Assembly: GCA_028752905.1 (NCBI GenBank)
Contig: JAQNBH010000022.1
Location: forward strand, 496,001-560,000
Length of the DNA: 64,000 nt
Direction of reading: 5' to 3'
DNA from: Cladorhizidae sp. MBARI D1340-BT2
Lineage: Eukaryota; Porifera; Demospongiae; Poecilosclerida; Cladorhizidae
A program made the position numbers and the translations under genes. Numbering within the stretch: the first letter of the stretch is position 1; each line of letters begins with the position of its first letter. Positions 24,584 through 38,579 of the stretch are shown piece by piece. A model generated the notes under the pieces. It saw only the letters and a list, made by a program, of their open reading frames with translations. It did not search any database and was not told the origin of the DNA.

Positions 24584-25318
24584 TTGATATCAACAGAGAG
24601 CACAGGGAGAGACCTATCTTAATAGCTATATATTAAGTTTATATAGTGAAGTGTGGAGAATCTATGAAGCTAACCTGTTTAGCATCAAGATAGAGAACAC
24701 ATAGAGAAACCTATCTTGTGATTCTATGTATGCAGAATATACGGATGTTTGGTATCAAGAGAGAGAACAGAGAGAGGCCTACCTTTAGAGCTATATATCA
24801 AGTCTATTCAGTGAAGTGTGGATAATCTACGAAGCTAACATGTTTAGCATCAAGTAAGAGTACAATTCATAACTGCCCTAATTAACAAGACCAAAGTCCC
24901 AGATTTTGTCAACTGATAGAGAAGGCCCTTATCTGCAACATGTCAACAGATTATCAATAAATGTAGTGGTTTTTCACTGGCAGGCCACCGCTTTGGCAAC
25001 TGGAAAACGCCAGGAAAGATCGCAAACCTTAACACTTCAAATCACCATAACTTGCTAATACTTAGAGTACTCAAAATTTTGGCACGTACAAAAGACAGAT
25101 AATCAGAAGGGCTACCCGTTGATATAAAATTTATCTTTTTTAAGTAAAGTATAGAAAAGTTATGAGCTTTACGGCAAAATAACAAGATTTTTGGGGGGAA
25201 AATGAGAAACATATAGACCAAATTAGGGCAAATATCAAGATAGAGAACACATAATGAAACCTATCATTCGAATCATATCAAGTCCATTACAGTGAAGTGT
25301 GCAGAATATTATGGATGT
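24584..25318. repeat. Unit 30, short 735 bp, tail c
   Basis: M1; tail c; T5G6A4. Confidence 0.97.
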
Positions 25319-26225
25319 TTGATATCAACAGAGAGCACAGGGAGAGACCTATCTTAATAGCTATATATCAAGTTTATACAGTGAAGTGTGGAGAATCTAT
25401 GAAGCTAACCTGTTTAGCATCAAGATAGAGAACACATAGAGAAACCTATCTTGTGATTCTATGTATGCAGAATATACGGATGTTTGGTATCAAGAGAGAG
25501 AACAGAGAGAGGCCTACCTTTAGAGCTATATATCAAGTCTATTCAGTGAAGTGTGGAGAATCTATGAAGCTAACATGTTTAGCTCAAGATAGAGAACACT
25601 GAGAGATACCTATCTTGCAAGTCCATTACAGTGAAGTGTGCAGAATATATGGATGTTTGGTATCAAGAGAGAGCACTTAGAGAGTCCTATCTTAATAGCT
25701 ATACATCAAGTCTATTCAGTGAAGTGTGGATAATCTACGAAGCTAACATGTTTAGCATCAAGTAAGAGTACAATTCATAACTGCCCTAATTAACAAGACC
25801 AAAGTCCCAGATTTTGTCAACTGATAGAGAAGGCCCTTATCTGCAACATGTCAACAGATTATCAATAAATGTAGTGGTTTTTCACTGGCAGGCCACCGCT
25901 TTGGCAACTGGAAAACGCCAGGAAAGATCGCAAACCTTAACACTTCAAATCACCATAACTTGCTAATACTTAGAGTACTCAAAATTTTGGCACGTACAAA
26001 AGACAGATAATTAGAAGGGCTATCCGGTGATATAAAAATTTCTTTTTTGGGTAAAGTGTATAAAAGTTATGAGCTTTACGGCAAAATAACAAGATTTTGG
26101 GGGGGAAAATGAGAAACATATAGACCCAATTAGGGCAAATATCAAGATAGAGAACACATAATGAAACCTATCATTCGAATCATATCAAGTCCATTACAGT
26201 GAAGTGTGCAGAATATTATGGATGT
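25319..26225. repeat. Unit 31, long 907 bp, tail a
   Basis: Tail a; private gtgtataaaag; T4G7A4. Confidence 0.97.
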
Positions 26226-27132
26226 TTGATATCAACAGAGAGCACAGGGAGAGACCTATCTTAATAGCTATATATCAAGTTTATACAGTGAAGTGTGGAG
26301 AATCTATGAAGCTAACCTCTTTAGCATCAAGATAGAGAACACATAGAGAAACCTATCTTGTGATTCTATGTATGCAGAATATACGGATGTTTGGTATCAA
26401 GAGAGAGAACAGAGAGAGGCCTACCTTTAGAGCTATATATCAAGTCTATTCAGTGAAGTGTGGAGAATCTATGAAGCTAACATGTTTAGCTCAAGATAGA
26501 GAACACTGAGAGATACCTATCTTGCAAGTCCATTACAGTGAAGTGTGCAGAATATATGGATGTTTGGTATCAAGAGAGAGCACTTAGAGAGTCCTATCTT
26601 AATAGCTATACATCAAGTCTATTCAGTGAAGTGTGGATAATCTACGAAGCTAACATGTTTAGCATCAAGTAAGAGTACAATTCATAACTGCCCTAATTAA
26701 CAAGACCAAAGTCCCAGATTTTGTCAACTGATAGAGAAGGCCCTTATCTGCAACATGTCAACAGATTATCAATAAATGTAGTGGTTTTTCACTGGCAGGC
26801 CACCGCTTTGGCAACTGGAAAACGCCAGGAAAGATCGCAAACCTTAACACTTCAAATCACCATAACTTGCTAATACTTAGAGTACTCAAAATTTTGGCAC
26901 GTACAAAAGACAGATAATTAGAAGGGCTATCCGGTGATATAAAAATTTCTTTTTTGGGTAAAGTGTAGAAAAGTTATGAGCTTTACGGCAAAATAACAAG
27001 ATTTTGGGGGGGAAAATGAGAAACATATAGACCCAATTAGGGCAAATATCAAGATAGAGAACACATAATGAAACCTATCATTCGAATCATATCAAGTCCA
27101 TTACAGTGAAGTGTGCAGAATATTATGGATGT
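26226..27132. repeat. Unit 32, long 907 bp, M2 with tail a
   Basis: M2 without the tail b that usually goes with it; T4G7A4; acccaatt. An intra-unit chimera. Confidence 0.97.
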
Positions 27133-28039
27133 TTGATATCAACAGAGAGCACAGGGAGAGACCTATCTTAATAGCTATATATCAAGTTTATACAGTGAAG
27201 TGTGGAGAATCTATGAAGCTAACCTGTTTAGCATCAAGATAGAGAACACATAGAGAAACCTATCTTGTGATTCTATGTATGCAGAATATACGGATGTTTG
27301 GTATCAAGAGAGAGAACAGAGAGAGGCCTACCTTTAGAGCTATATATCAAGTCTATTCAGTGAAGTGTGGAGAATCTATGAAGCTAACATGTTTAGCTCA
27401 AGATAGAGAACACTGAGAGATACCTATCTTGCAAGTCCATTACAGTGAAGTGTGCAGAATATATGGATGTTTGGTATCAAGAGAGAGCACTTAGAGAGTC
27501 CTATCTTAATAGCTATACATCAAGTCTATTCAGTGAAGTGTGGATAATCTACGAAGCTAACATGTTTAGCATCAAGTAAGAGTACAATTCATAACTGCCC
27601 TAATTAACAAGACCAAAGTCCCAGATTTTGTCAACTGATAGAGAAGGCCCTTATCTGCAACATGTCAACAGATTATCAATAAATGTAGTGGTTTTTCACT
27701 GGCAGGCCACCGCTTTGGCAACTGGAAAACGCCAGGAAAGATCGCAAACCTTAACACTTCAAATCACCATAACTTGCTAATACTTAGAGTACTCAAAATT
27801 TTGGCACGTACAAAAGACAGATAATTAGAAGGGCTATCCGGTGATATAAAAATTTCTTTTTTGGGTAAAGTGTAGAAAAGTTATGAGCTTTACGGCAAAA
27901 TAACAAGATTTTGGGGGGGGAAATGAGAAACATATAGACCCAATTAGGGCAAATATCAAGATAGAGAACACATAATGAAACCTATCATTCGAATCATATC
28001 AAGTCCATTACAGTGAAGTGTGCAGAATATTATGGATGT
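27133..28039. repeat. Unit 33, long 907 bp, tail a
   Basis: Plain tail-a unit; T4G8A3. Confidence 0.97.
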
Positions 28040-28774
28040 TTGATATCAACAGAGAGCACAGGGAGAGACCTATCTTAATAGCTATATATTAAGTTTATAT
28101 AGTGAAGTGTGGAGAATCTATGAAGCTAACCTGTTTAGCATCAAGATAGAGAACACATAGAGAAACCTATCTTGTGATTCTATGTATGCAGAATATACGG
28201 ATGTTTGGTATCAAGAGAGAGAACAGAGAGAGGCCTACCTTTAGAGCTATATATCAAGTCTATTCAGTGAAGTGTGGATAATCTACGAAGCTAACATGTT
28301 TAGCATCAAGTAAGAGTACAATTCATAACTGCCCTAATTAACAAGACCAAAGTCCCAGATTTTGTCAACTGATAGAGAAGGCCCTTATCTGCAACATGTC
28401 AACAGATTATCAATAAATGTAGTGGTTTTTCACTGGCAGGCCACCGCTTTGGCAACTGGAAAACGCCAGGAAAGATCGCAAACCTTAACACTTCAAATCA
28501 CCATAACTTGCTAATACTTAGAGTACTCAAAATTTTGGCACGTACAAAAGACAGATAATCAGAAGGGCTACCCGTTGATATAAAATTTATCTTTTTTAAG
28601 TAAAGTATAGAAAAGTTATGAGCTTTACGGCAAAATAACAAGATTTTGGGGGGGAAAATGAGAAACATATAGACCAAATTAGGGCAAATATCAAGATAGA
28701 GAACACATAATGAAACCTATCATTCGAATCATATCAAGTCCATTACAGTGAAGTGTGCAGAATATTATGGATGT
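28040..28774. repeat. Unit 34, short 735 bp, tail c
   Basis: M1; tail c, but with T4G7A4 where other tail-c units have T5. Confidence 0.97.
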
Positions 28775-29681
28775 TTGATATCAACAGAGAGCACAGGGAG
28801 AGACCTATCTTAATAGCTATATATCAAGTTTATACAGTGAAGTGTGGAGAATCTATGAAGCTAACCTGTTTAGCATCAAGATAGAGAACACATAGAGAAA
28901 CCTATCTTGTGATTCTATGTATGCAGAATATACGGATGTTTGGTATCAAGAGAGAGAACAGAGAGAGGCCTACCTTTAGAGCTATATATCAAGTCTATTC
29001 AGTGAAGTGTGGAGAATCTATGAAGCTAACATGTTTAGCTCAAGATAGAGAACACTGAGAGATACCTATCTTGCAAGTCCATTACAGTGAAGTGTGCAGA
29101 ATATATGGATGTTTGGTATCAAGAGAGAGCACTTAGAGAGTCCTATCTTAATAGCTATACATCAAGTCTATTCAGTGAAGTGTGGATAATCTACGAAGCT
29201 AACATGTTTAGCATCAAGTAAGAGTACAATTCATAACTGCCCTAATTAACAAGACCAAAGTCCCAGATTTTGTCAACTGATAGAGAAGGCCCTTATCTGC
29301 AACATGTCAACAGATTATCAATAAATGTAGTGGTTTTTCACTGGCAGGCCACCGCTTTGGCAACTGGAAAACGCCAGGAAAGATCGCAAACCTTAACACT
29401 TCAAATCACCATAACTTGCTAATACTTAGAGTACTCAAAATTTTGGCACATACAAAAGACAGATAATTAGAAGGGCTATCCGGTGATATAAAAATTTCTT
29501 TTTTGGGTAAAGTGTAGAAAAGTTATGAGCTTTACGGCAAAATAACAAGATTTTGGGGGGGGAAATGAGAAACATATAGACCCAATTAGGGCAAATATCA
29601 AGATAGAGAACACATAATGAAACCTATCATTCGAATCATATCAAGTCCATTACAGTGAAGTGTGCAGAATATTATGGATGT
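28775..29681. repeat. Unit 35, long 907 bp, tail a
   Basis: Tail a with ggcacatac, as in unit 14; T4G8A3. Confidence 0.97.
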
Positions 29682-30589
29682 TTGATATCAACAGAGAGCA
29701 CAGGGAGAGACCTATCTTAATAGCTATATATCAAGTTTATACAGTGAAGTGTGGAGAATCTATGAAGCTAACCTCTTTAGCATCAAGATAGAGAACACAT
29801 AGAGAAACCTATCTTGTGATTCTATGTATGCAGAATATACGGATGTTTGGTATCAAGAGAGAGAACAGAGAGAGGCCTACCTTTAGAGCTATATATCAAG
29901 TCTATTCAGTGAAGTGTGGAGAATCTATGAAGCTAACATGTTTAGCTCAAGATAGAGAACACTGAGAGATACCTATCTTGCAAGTCCATTACAGTGAAGT
30001 GTGCAGAATATATGGATGTTTGGTATCAAGAGAGAGCACTTAGAGAGTCCTATCTTAATAGCTATACATCAAGTCTATTCAGTGAAGTGTGGATAATCTA
30101 CGAAGCTAACATGTTTAGCATCAAGTAAGAGTACAATTCATAACTGCCCTAATTAACAAGACCAAAGTCCCAGATTTTGTCAACTGATAGAGAAGGCCCT
30201 TATCTGCAACATGTCAACAGATTATCAATAAATGTAGTGGTTTTTCACTGGCAGGCCACCGCTTTGGCAACTGGAAAACGCCAGGAAAGATCGCAAACCT
30301 TAACACTTCAAATCACCATAACTTGCTAATACTTAGAGTACTCAAAATTTTGGTACGTACAAAAGACAGATAATCAGAAGAGCTATCCGTTGATATAAAA
30401 TTTATCTTTTTTGAGTAAAGTGTAGAAAAGTTATGAGCTTTACGGCAAAATAACAAGATTTTTGGGGGGGAAATGAGAAACATATAGACCAAATTAGGGC
30501 AAATATCAAGATAGAGAACACATAATGAAACCTATCATTCGAATCATATCAAGTCCATTACAGTGAAGTGTGCAGAATATTATGGATGT
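29682..30589. repeat. Unit 36, long 908 bp, tail b'
   Basis: M2; b'; T5G7A3; accaaatt. Confidence 0.97.
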
Positions 30590-31496
30590 TTGATATCAAC
30601 AGAGAGCACAGGGAGAGACCTATCTTAATAGCTATATATCAAGTTTATACAGTGAAGTGTGGAGAATCTATGAAGCTAACCTGTTTAGCATCAAGATAGA
30701 GAACACATAGAGAAACCTATCTTGTGATTCTATGTATGCAGAATATACGGATGTTTGATATCAAGAGAGAGAACAGAGAGAGGCCTAACTTTAGAGCTAT
30801 ATATCAAGTCTATTCAGTGAAGTGTGGAGAATCTATGAAGCTAACATGTTTAGCTCAAGATAGAGAACACTGAGAGATACCTATCTTGCAAGTCCATTAC
30901 AGTGAAGTGTGCAGAATATATGGATGTTTGGTATCAAGAGAGAGCACTTAGAGAGTCCTATCTTAATAGCTATACATCAAGTCTATTCAGTGAAGTGTGG
31001 ATAATCTACGAAGCTAACATGTTTAGCATCAAGTAAGAGTACAATTCATAACTGCCCTAATTAACAAGACCAAAGTCCCAGATTTTGTCAACTGATAGAG
31101 AAGGCCCTTATCTGCAACATGTCAACAGATTATCAATAAATGTAGTGGTTTTTCACTGGCAGGCCACCGCTTTGGCAACTGGAAAACGCCAGGAAAGATC
31201 GCAAACCTTAACACTTCAAATCACCATAACTTGCTAATACTTAGAGTACTCAAAATTTTGGCACGTACAAAAGACAGATAATTAGAAGGGCTATCCGGTG
31301 ATATAAAAATTTCTTTTTTGGGTAAAGTGTAGAAAAGTTATGAGCTTTACGGCAAAATAACAAGATTTTGGGGGGGAAAATGAGAAACATATAGACCCAA
31401 TTAGGGCAAATATCAAGATAGAGAACACATAATGAAACCTATCATTCGAATCATATCAAGTCCATTACAGTGAAGTGTGCAGAATATTATGGATGT
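30590..31496. repeat. Unit 37, long 907 bp, M3, tail a
   Basis: First M3 unit (gatatcaag plus cctaacttt in A2), the founder-like copy of units 63, 67, 69 and 73; T4G7A4. Confidence 0.97.
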
Positions 31497-32231
31497 TTGA
31501 TATCAACAGAGAGCACAGGGAGAGACCTATCTTAATAGCTATATATTAAGTTTATATAGTGAAGTGTGGAGAATCTATGAAGCTAACCTGTTTAGCATCA
31601 AGATAGAGAACACATAGAGAAACCTATCTTGTGATTCTATGTATGCAGAATATACGGATGTTTGGTATCAAGAGAGAGAACAGAGAGAGGCCTACCTTTA
31701 GAGCTATATATCAAGTCTATTCAGTGAAGTGTGGATAATCTACGAAGCTAACATGTTTAGCATCAAGTAAGAGTACAATTCATAACTGCCCTAATTAACA
31801 AGACCAAAGTCCCAGATTTTGTCAACTGATAGAGAAGGCCCTTATCTGCAACATGTCAACAGATTATCAATAAATGTAGTGGTTTTTCACTGGCAGGCCA
31901 CCGCTTTGGCAACTGGAAAACGCCAGGAAAGATCGCAAACCTTAACACTTCAAATCACCATAACTTGCTAATACTTAGAGTACTCAAAATTTTGGCACGT
32001 ACAAAAGACAGATAATCAGAAGGGCTACCCGTTGATATAAAATTTATCTTTTTTAAGTAAAGTATAGAAAAGTTATGAGCTTTACGGCAAAATAACAAGA
32101 TTTTTGGGGGGAAAATGAGAAACATATAGACCAAATTAGGGCAAATATCAAGATAGAGAACACATAATAAAACCTATCATTCGAATCATATCAAGTCCAT
32201 TACAGTGAAGTGTGCAGAATATTATGGATGT
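31497..32231. repeat. Unit 38, short 735 bp, tail c, M6
   Basis: M1; tail c; first M6 in the window; T5G6A4. Same combination as units 64 and 70. Confidence 0.97.
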
Positions 32232-33138
32232 TTGATATCAACAGAGAGCACAGGGAGAGACCTATCTTAATAGCTATATATCAAGTTTATACAGTGAAGT
32301 GTGGAGAATCTATGAAGCTAACCTGTTTAGCATCAAGATAGAGAACACATAGAGAAACCTATCTTGTGATTCTATGTATGCAGAATATACGGATGTTTGG
32401 TATCAAGAGAGAGAACAGAGAGAGGCCTACCTTTAGAGCTATATATCAAGTCTATTCAGTGAAGTGTGGAGAATCTATGAAGCTAACATGTTTAGCTCAA
32501 GATAGAGAACACTGAGAGATACCTATCTTGCAAGTCCATTACAGTGAAGTGTGCAGAATATATGGATGTTTGGTATCAAGAGAGAGCACTTAGAGAGTCC
32601 TATCTTAATAGCTATACATCAAGTCTATTCAGTGAAGTGTGGATAATCTACGAAGCTAACATGTTTAGCATCAAGTAAGAGTACAATTCATAACTGCCCT
32701 AATTAACAAGACCAAAGTCCCAGATTTTGTCAACTGATAGAGAAGGCCCTTATCTGCAACATGTCAACAGATTATCAATAAATGTAGTGGTTTTTCACTT
32801 GCAGGCCACCGCTTTGGCAACTGGAAAACGCCAGGAAAGATCGCAAACCTTAACACTTCAAATCACCATAACTTTCTAATACTTAGAGTACTCAAAATTT
32901 TGGCACGTACAAAAGACAGATAATTAGAAGGGCTATCCGGTGATATAAAAATTTCTTTTTTGGGTAAAGTGTAGAAAAGTTATGAGCTTTACGGCAAAAT
33001 AACAAGATTTTGGGGGGGGAAATGAGAAACATATAGACCCAATTAGGGCAAATATCAAGATAGAGAACACATAATGAAACCTATCATTCGAATCATATCA
33101 AGTCCATTACAGTGAAGTGTGCAGAATATTATGGATGT
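32232..33138. repeat. Unit 39, long 907 bp, M5
   Basis: First M5 unit; tail a; T4G8A3. Starts the long-only domain. Confidence 0.97.
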
Positions 33139-34044
33139 TTGATATCAACAGAGAGCACAGGGAGAGACCTATCTTAATAGCTATATATCAAGTTTATACA
33201 GTGAAGTGTGGAGAATCTATGAAGCTAACCTGTTTAGCATCAAGATAGAGAACACATAGAGAAACCTATCTTGTGATTCTATGTATGCAGAATATACGGA
33301 TGTTTGGTTCAAGAGAGAGAACAGAGAGAGGCCTACCTTTAGAGCTATATATCAAGTCTATTCAGTGAAGTGTGGAGAATCTATGAAGCTAACATGTTTA
33401 GCTCAAGATAGAGAACACTGAGAGATACCTATCTTGCAAGTCCATTACAGTGAAGTGTGCAGAATATATGGATGTTTGGTATCAAGAGAGAGCACTTAGA
33501 GAGTCCTATCTTAATAGCTATACATCAAGTCTATTCAGTGAAGTGTGGATAATCTACGAAGCTAACATGTTTAGCATCAAGTAAGAGTACAATTCATAAC
33601 TGCCCTAATTAACAAGACCAAAGTCCCAGATTTTGTCAACTGATAGAGAAGGCCCTTATCTGCAACATGTCAACAGATTATCAATAAATGTAGTGGTTTT
33701 TCACTGGCAGGCCACCGCTTTGGCAACTGGAAAACGCCAGGAAAGATCGCAAACCTTAACACTTCAAATCACCATAACTTGCTAATACTTAGAGTACTCA
33801 AAATTTTGGCACGTACAAAAGACAGATAATTAGAAGGGCTATCCGGTGATATAAAAATTTCTTTTTTGGGTAAAGTGTAGAAAAGTTATGAGCTTTACGG
33901 CAAAATAACAAGATTTTGGGGGGGAAAATGAGAAACATATAGACCCAATTAGGGCAAATATCAAGATAGAGAACACATAATAAAACCTATCATTCGAATC
34001 ATATCAAGTCCATTACAGTGAAGTGTGCAGAATATTATGGATGT
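33139..34044. repeat. Unit 40, long 906 bp, M6
   Basis: Tail a; M6; T4G7A4. A private 1-bp deletion at the start of A2 (tttggttcaag, about 33303-33313) makes it the only 906-bp unit. Confidence 0.97.
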
Positions 34045-34951
34045 TTGATATCAACAGAGAGCACAGGGAGAGACCTATCTTAATAGCTATATATCAAGTT
34101 TATACAGTGAAGTGTGGAGAATCTATGAAGCTAACCTGTTTAGCATCAAGATAGAGAACACATAGAGAAACCTATCTTGTGATTCTATGTATGCAGAATA
34201 TACGGATGTTTGGTATCAAGAGAGAGAACAGAGAGAGGCCTACCTTTAGAGCTATATATCAAGTCTATTCAGTGAAGTGTGGAGAATCTATGAAGCTAAC
34301 ATGTTTAGCTCAAGATAGAGAACACTGAGAGATACCTATCTTGCAAGTCCATTACAGTGAAGTGTGCAGAATATATGGATGTTTGGTATCAAGAGAGAGC
34401 ACTTAGAGAGTCCTATCTTAATAGCTATACATCAAGTCTATTCAGTGAAGTGTGGATAATCTACGAAGCTAACATGTTTAGCATCAAGTAAGAGTACAAT
34501 TCATAACTGCCCTAATTAACAAGACCAAAGTCCCAGATTTTGTCAACTGATAGAGAAGGCCCTTATCTGCAACATGTCAACAGATTATCAATAAATGTAG
34601 TGGTTTTTCACTTGCAGGCCACCGCTTTGGCAACTGGAAAACGCCAGGAAAGATCGCAAACCTTAACACTTCAAATCACCATAACTTTCTAATACTTAGA
34701 GTACTCAAAATTTTGGCACGTACAAAAGACAGATAATTAGAAGGGCTATCCGGTGATATAAAAATTTCTTTTTTGGGTAAAGTGTAGAAAAGTTATGAGC
34801 TTTACGGCAAAATAACAAGATTTTGGGGGGGGAAATGAGAAACATATAGACCCAATTAGGGCAAATATCAAGATAGAGAACACATAATGAAACCTATCAT
34901 TCGAATCATATCAAGTCCATTACAGTGAAGTGTGCAGAATATTATGGATGT
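34045..34951. repeat. Unit 41, long 907 bp, M5
   Basis: M5; tail a; T4G8A3. Confidence 0.97.
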
Positions 34952-35858
34952 TTGATATCAACAGAGAGCACAGGGAGAGACCTATCTTAATAGCTATATA
35001 TCAAGTTTATACAGTGAAGTGTGGAGAATCTATGAAGCTAACCTGTTTAGCATCAAGATAGAGAACACATAGAGAAACCTATCTTGTGATTCTATGTATG
35101 CAGAATATACGGATGTTTGGTATCAAGAGAGAGAACAGAGAGAGGCCTACCTTTAGAGCTATATATCAAGTCTATTCAGTGAAGTGTGGAGAATCTATGA
35201 AGCTAACATGTTTAGCTCAAGATAGAGAACACTGAGAGATACCTATCTTGCAAGTCCATTACAGTGAAGTGTGCAGAATATATGGATGTTTGGTATCAAG
35301 AGAGAGCACTTAGAGAGTCCTATCTTAATAGCTATACATCAAGTCTATTCAGTGAAGTGTGGATAATCTACGAAGCTAACATGTTTAGCATCAAGTAAGA
35401 GTACAATTCATAACTGCCCTAATTAACAAGACCAAAGTCCCAGATTTTGTCAACTGATAGAGAAGGCCCTTATCTGCAACATGTCAACAGATTATCAATA
35501 AATGTAGTGGTTTTTCACTGGCAGGCCACCGCTTTGGCAACTGGAAAACGCCAGGAAAGATCGCAAACCTTAACACTTCAAATCACCATAACTTGCTAAT
35601 ACTTAGAGTACTCAAAATTTTGGCACGTACAAAAGACAGATAATTAGAAGGGCTATCCGGTGATATAAAAATTTCTTTTTTGGGTAAAGTGTAGAAAAGT
35701 TATGAGCTTTACGGCAAAATAACAAGATTTTGGGGGGGGAAATGAGAAACATATAGACCCAATTAGGGCAAATATCAAGATAGAGAACACATAATGAAAC
35801 CTATCATTCGAATCATATCAAGTCCATTACAGTGAAGTGTGCAGAATATTATGGATGT
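34952..35858. repeat. Unit 42, long 907 bp, tail a
   Basis: Plain tail-a unit; T4G8A3. Confidence 0.97.
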
Positions 35859-36765
35859 TTGATATCAACAGAGAGCACAGGGAGAGACCTATCTTAATAG
35901 CTATATATCAAGTTTATACAGTGAAGTGTGGAGAATCTATGAAGCTAACCTCTTTAGCATCAAGATAGAGAACACATAGAGAAACCTATCTTGTGATTCT
36001 ATGTATGCAGAATATACGGATGTTTGGTATCAAGAGAGAGAACAGAGAGAGGCCTACCTTTAGAGCTATATATCAAGTCTATTCAGTGAAGTGTGGAGAA
36101 TCTATGAAGCTAACATGTTTAGCTCAAGATAGAGAACACTGAGAGATACCTATCTTGCAAGTCCATTACAGTGAAGTGTGCAGAATATATGGATGTTTGG
36201 TATCAAGAGAGAGCACTTAGAGAGTCCTATCTTAATAGCTATACATCAAGTCTATTCAGTGAAGTGTGGATAATCTACGAAGCTAACATGTTTAGCATCA
36301 AGTAAGAGTACAATTCATAACTGCCCTAATTAACAAGACCAAAGTCCCAGATTTTGTCAACTGATAGAGAAGGCCCTTATCTGCAACATGTCAACAGATT
36401 ATCAATAAATGTAGTGGTTTTTCACTTGCAGGCCACCGCTTTGGCAACTGGAAAACGCCAGGAAAGATCGCAAACCTTAACACTTCAAATCACCATAACT
36501 TTCTAATACTTAGAGTACTCAAAATTTTGGCACGTACAAAAGACAGATAATTAGAAGGGCTATCCGGTGATATAAAAATTTCTTTTTTGGGTAAAGTGTA
36601 GAAAAGTTATGAGCTTTACGGCAAAATAACAAGATTTTGGGGGGGGAAATGAGAAACATATAGACCCAATTAGGGCAAATATCAAGATAGAGAACACATA
36701 ATGAAACCTATCATTCGAATCATATCAAGTCCATTACAGTGAAGTGTGCAGAATATTATGGATGT
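35859..36765. repeat. Unit 43, long 907 bp, M2 + M5 chimera
   Basis: M2 in A1 with M5 and tail a in the core. The proximal part is like a tail-b unit and the distal part like an M5 unit, with T4G8A3. Confidence 0.97.
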
Positions 36766-37672
36766 TTGATATCAACAGAGAGCACAGGGAGAGACCTATC
36801 TTAATAGCTATATATCAAGTTTATACAGTGAAGTGTGGAGAATCTATGAAGCTAACCTGTTTAGCATCAAGATAGAGAACACATAGAGAAACCTATCTTG
36901 TGATTCTATGTATGCAGAATATACGGATGTTTGGTATCAAGAGAGAGAACAGAGAGAGGCCTACCTTTAGAGCTATATATCAAGTCTATTCAGTGAAGTG
37001 TGGAGAATCTATGAAGCTAACATGTTTAGCTCAAGATAGAGAACACTGAGAGATACCTATCTTGCAAGTCCATTACAGTGAAGTGTGCAGAATATATGGA
37101 TGTTTGGTATCAAGAGAGAGCACTTAGAGAGTCCTATCTTAATAGCTATACATCAAGTCTATTCAGTGAAGTGTGGATAATCTACGAAGCTAACATGTTT
37201 AGCATCAAGTAAGAGTACAATTCATAACTGCCCTAATTAACAAGACCAAAGTCCCAGATTTTGTCAACTGATAGAGAAGGCCCTTATCTGCAACATGTCA
37301 ACAGATTATCAATAAATGTAGTGGTTTTTCACTGGCAGGCCACCGCTTTGGCAACTGGAAAACGCCAGGAAAGATCGCAAACCTTAACACTTCAAATCAC
37401 CATAACTTGCTAATACTTAGAGTACTCAAAATTTTGGCACGTACAAAAGACAGATAATTAGAAGGGCTATCCGGTGATATAAAAATTTCTTTTTTGGGTA
37501 AAGTGTAGAAAAGTTATGAGCTTTACGGCAAAATAACAAGATTTTGGGGGGGAAAATGAGAAACATATAGACCCAATTAGGGCAAATATCAAGATAGAGA
37601 ACACATAATAAAACCTATCATTCGAATCATATCAAGTCCATTACAGTGAAGTGTGCAGAATATTATGGATGT
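36766..37672. repeat. Unit 44, long 907 bp, M6
   Basis: Tail a; M6; T4G7A4. Confidence 0.97.
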
Positions 37673-38579
37673 TTGATATCAACAGAGAGCACAGGGAGAG
37701 ACCTATCTTAATAGCTATATATCAAGTTTATACAGTGAAGTGTGGAGAATCTATGAAGCTAACCTGTTTAGCATCAAGATAGAGAACACATAGAGAAACC
37801 TATCTTGTGATTCTATGTATGCAGAATATACGGATGTTTGGTATCAAGAGAGAGAACAGAGAGAGGCCTACCTTTAGAGCTATATATCAAGTCTATTCAG
37901 TGAAGTGTGGAGAATCTATGAAGCTAACATGTTTAGCTCAAGATAGAGAACACTGAGAGATACCTATCTTGCAAGTCCATTACAGTGAAGTGTGCAGAAT
38001 ATATGGATGTTTGGTATCAAGAGAGAGCACTTAGAGAGTCCTATCTTAATAGCTATACATCAAGTCTATTCAGTGAAGTGTGGATAATCTACGAAGCTAA
38101 CATGTTTAGCATCAAGTAAGAGTACAATTCATAACTGCCCTAATTAACAAGACCAAAGTCCCAGATTTTGTCAACTGATAGAGAAGGCCCTTATCTGCAA
38201 CATGTCAACAGATTATCAATAAATGTAGTGGTTTTTCACTTGCAGGCCACCGCTTTGGCAACTGGAAAACGCCAGGAAAGATCGCAAACCTTAACACTTC
38301 AAATCACCATAACTTTCTAATACTTAGAGTACTCAAAATTTTGGCACGTACAAAAGACAGATAATTAGAAGGGCTATCCGGTGATATAAAAATTTCTTTT
38401 TTGGGTAAAGTGTAGAAAAGTTATGAGCTTTACGGCAAAATAACAAGATTTTGGGGGGGGAAATGAGAAACATATAGACCCAATTAGGGCAAATATCAAG
38501 ATAGAGAACACATAATGAAACCTATCATTCGAATCATATCAAGTCCATTACAGTGAAGTGTGCAGAATATTATGGATGT
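37673..38579. repeat. Unit 45, long 907 bp, M5
   Basis: M5; tail a; T4G8A3. Confidence 0.97.

Larger units (their letters stand above)
24584..31496. repeat. Tetramer HOR pair (3456 + 3457 bp)
   Basis: Units 30-33 (735+907+907+907) and 34-37 (735+907+908+907). Each starts with a short M1/tail-c unit and has M2 in its third unit. In the first tetramer the third unit has M2 with tail a; in the second it has M2 with tail b'. Confidence 0.88.
33139..36765. repeat. Long tetramer HOR, copy 1
   Basis: Units 40-43, 3627 bp. It is 2 bp short of the standard 3629 because unit 40 has a 1-bp deletion and unit 43 has a tail-a/M5 distal half instead of tail b. Confidence 0.88.
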
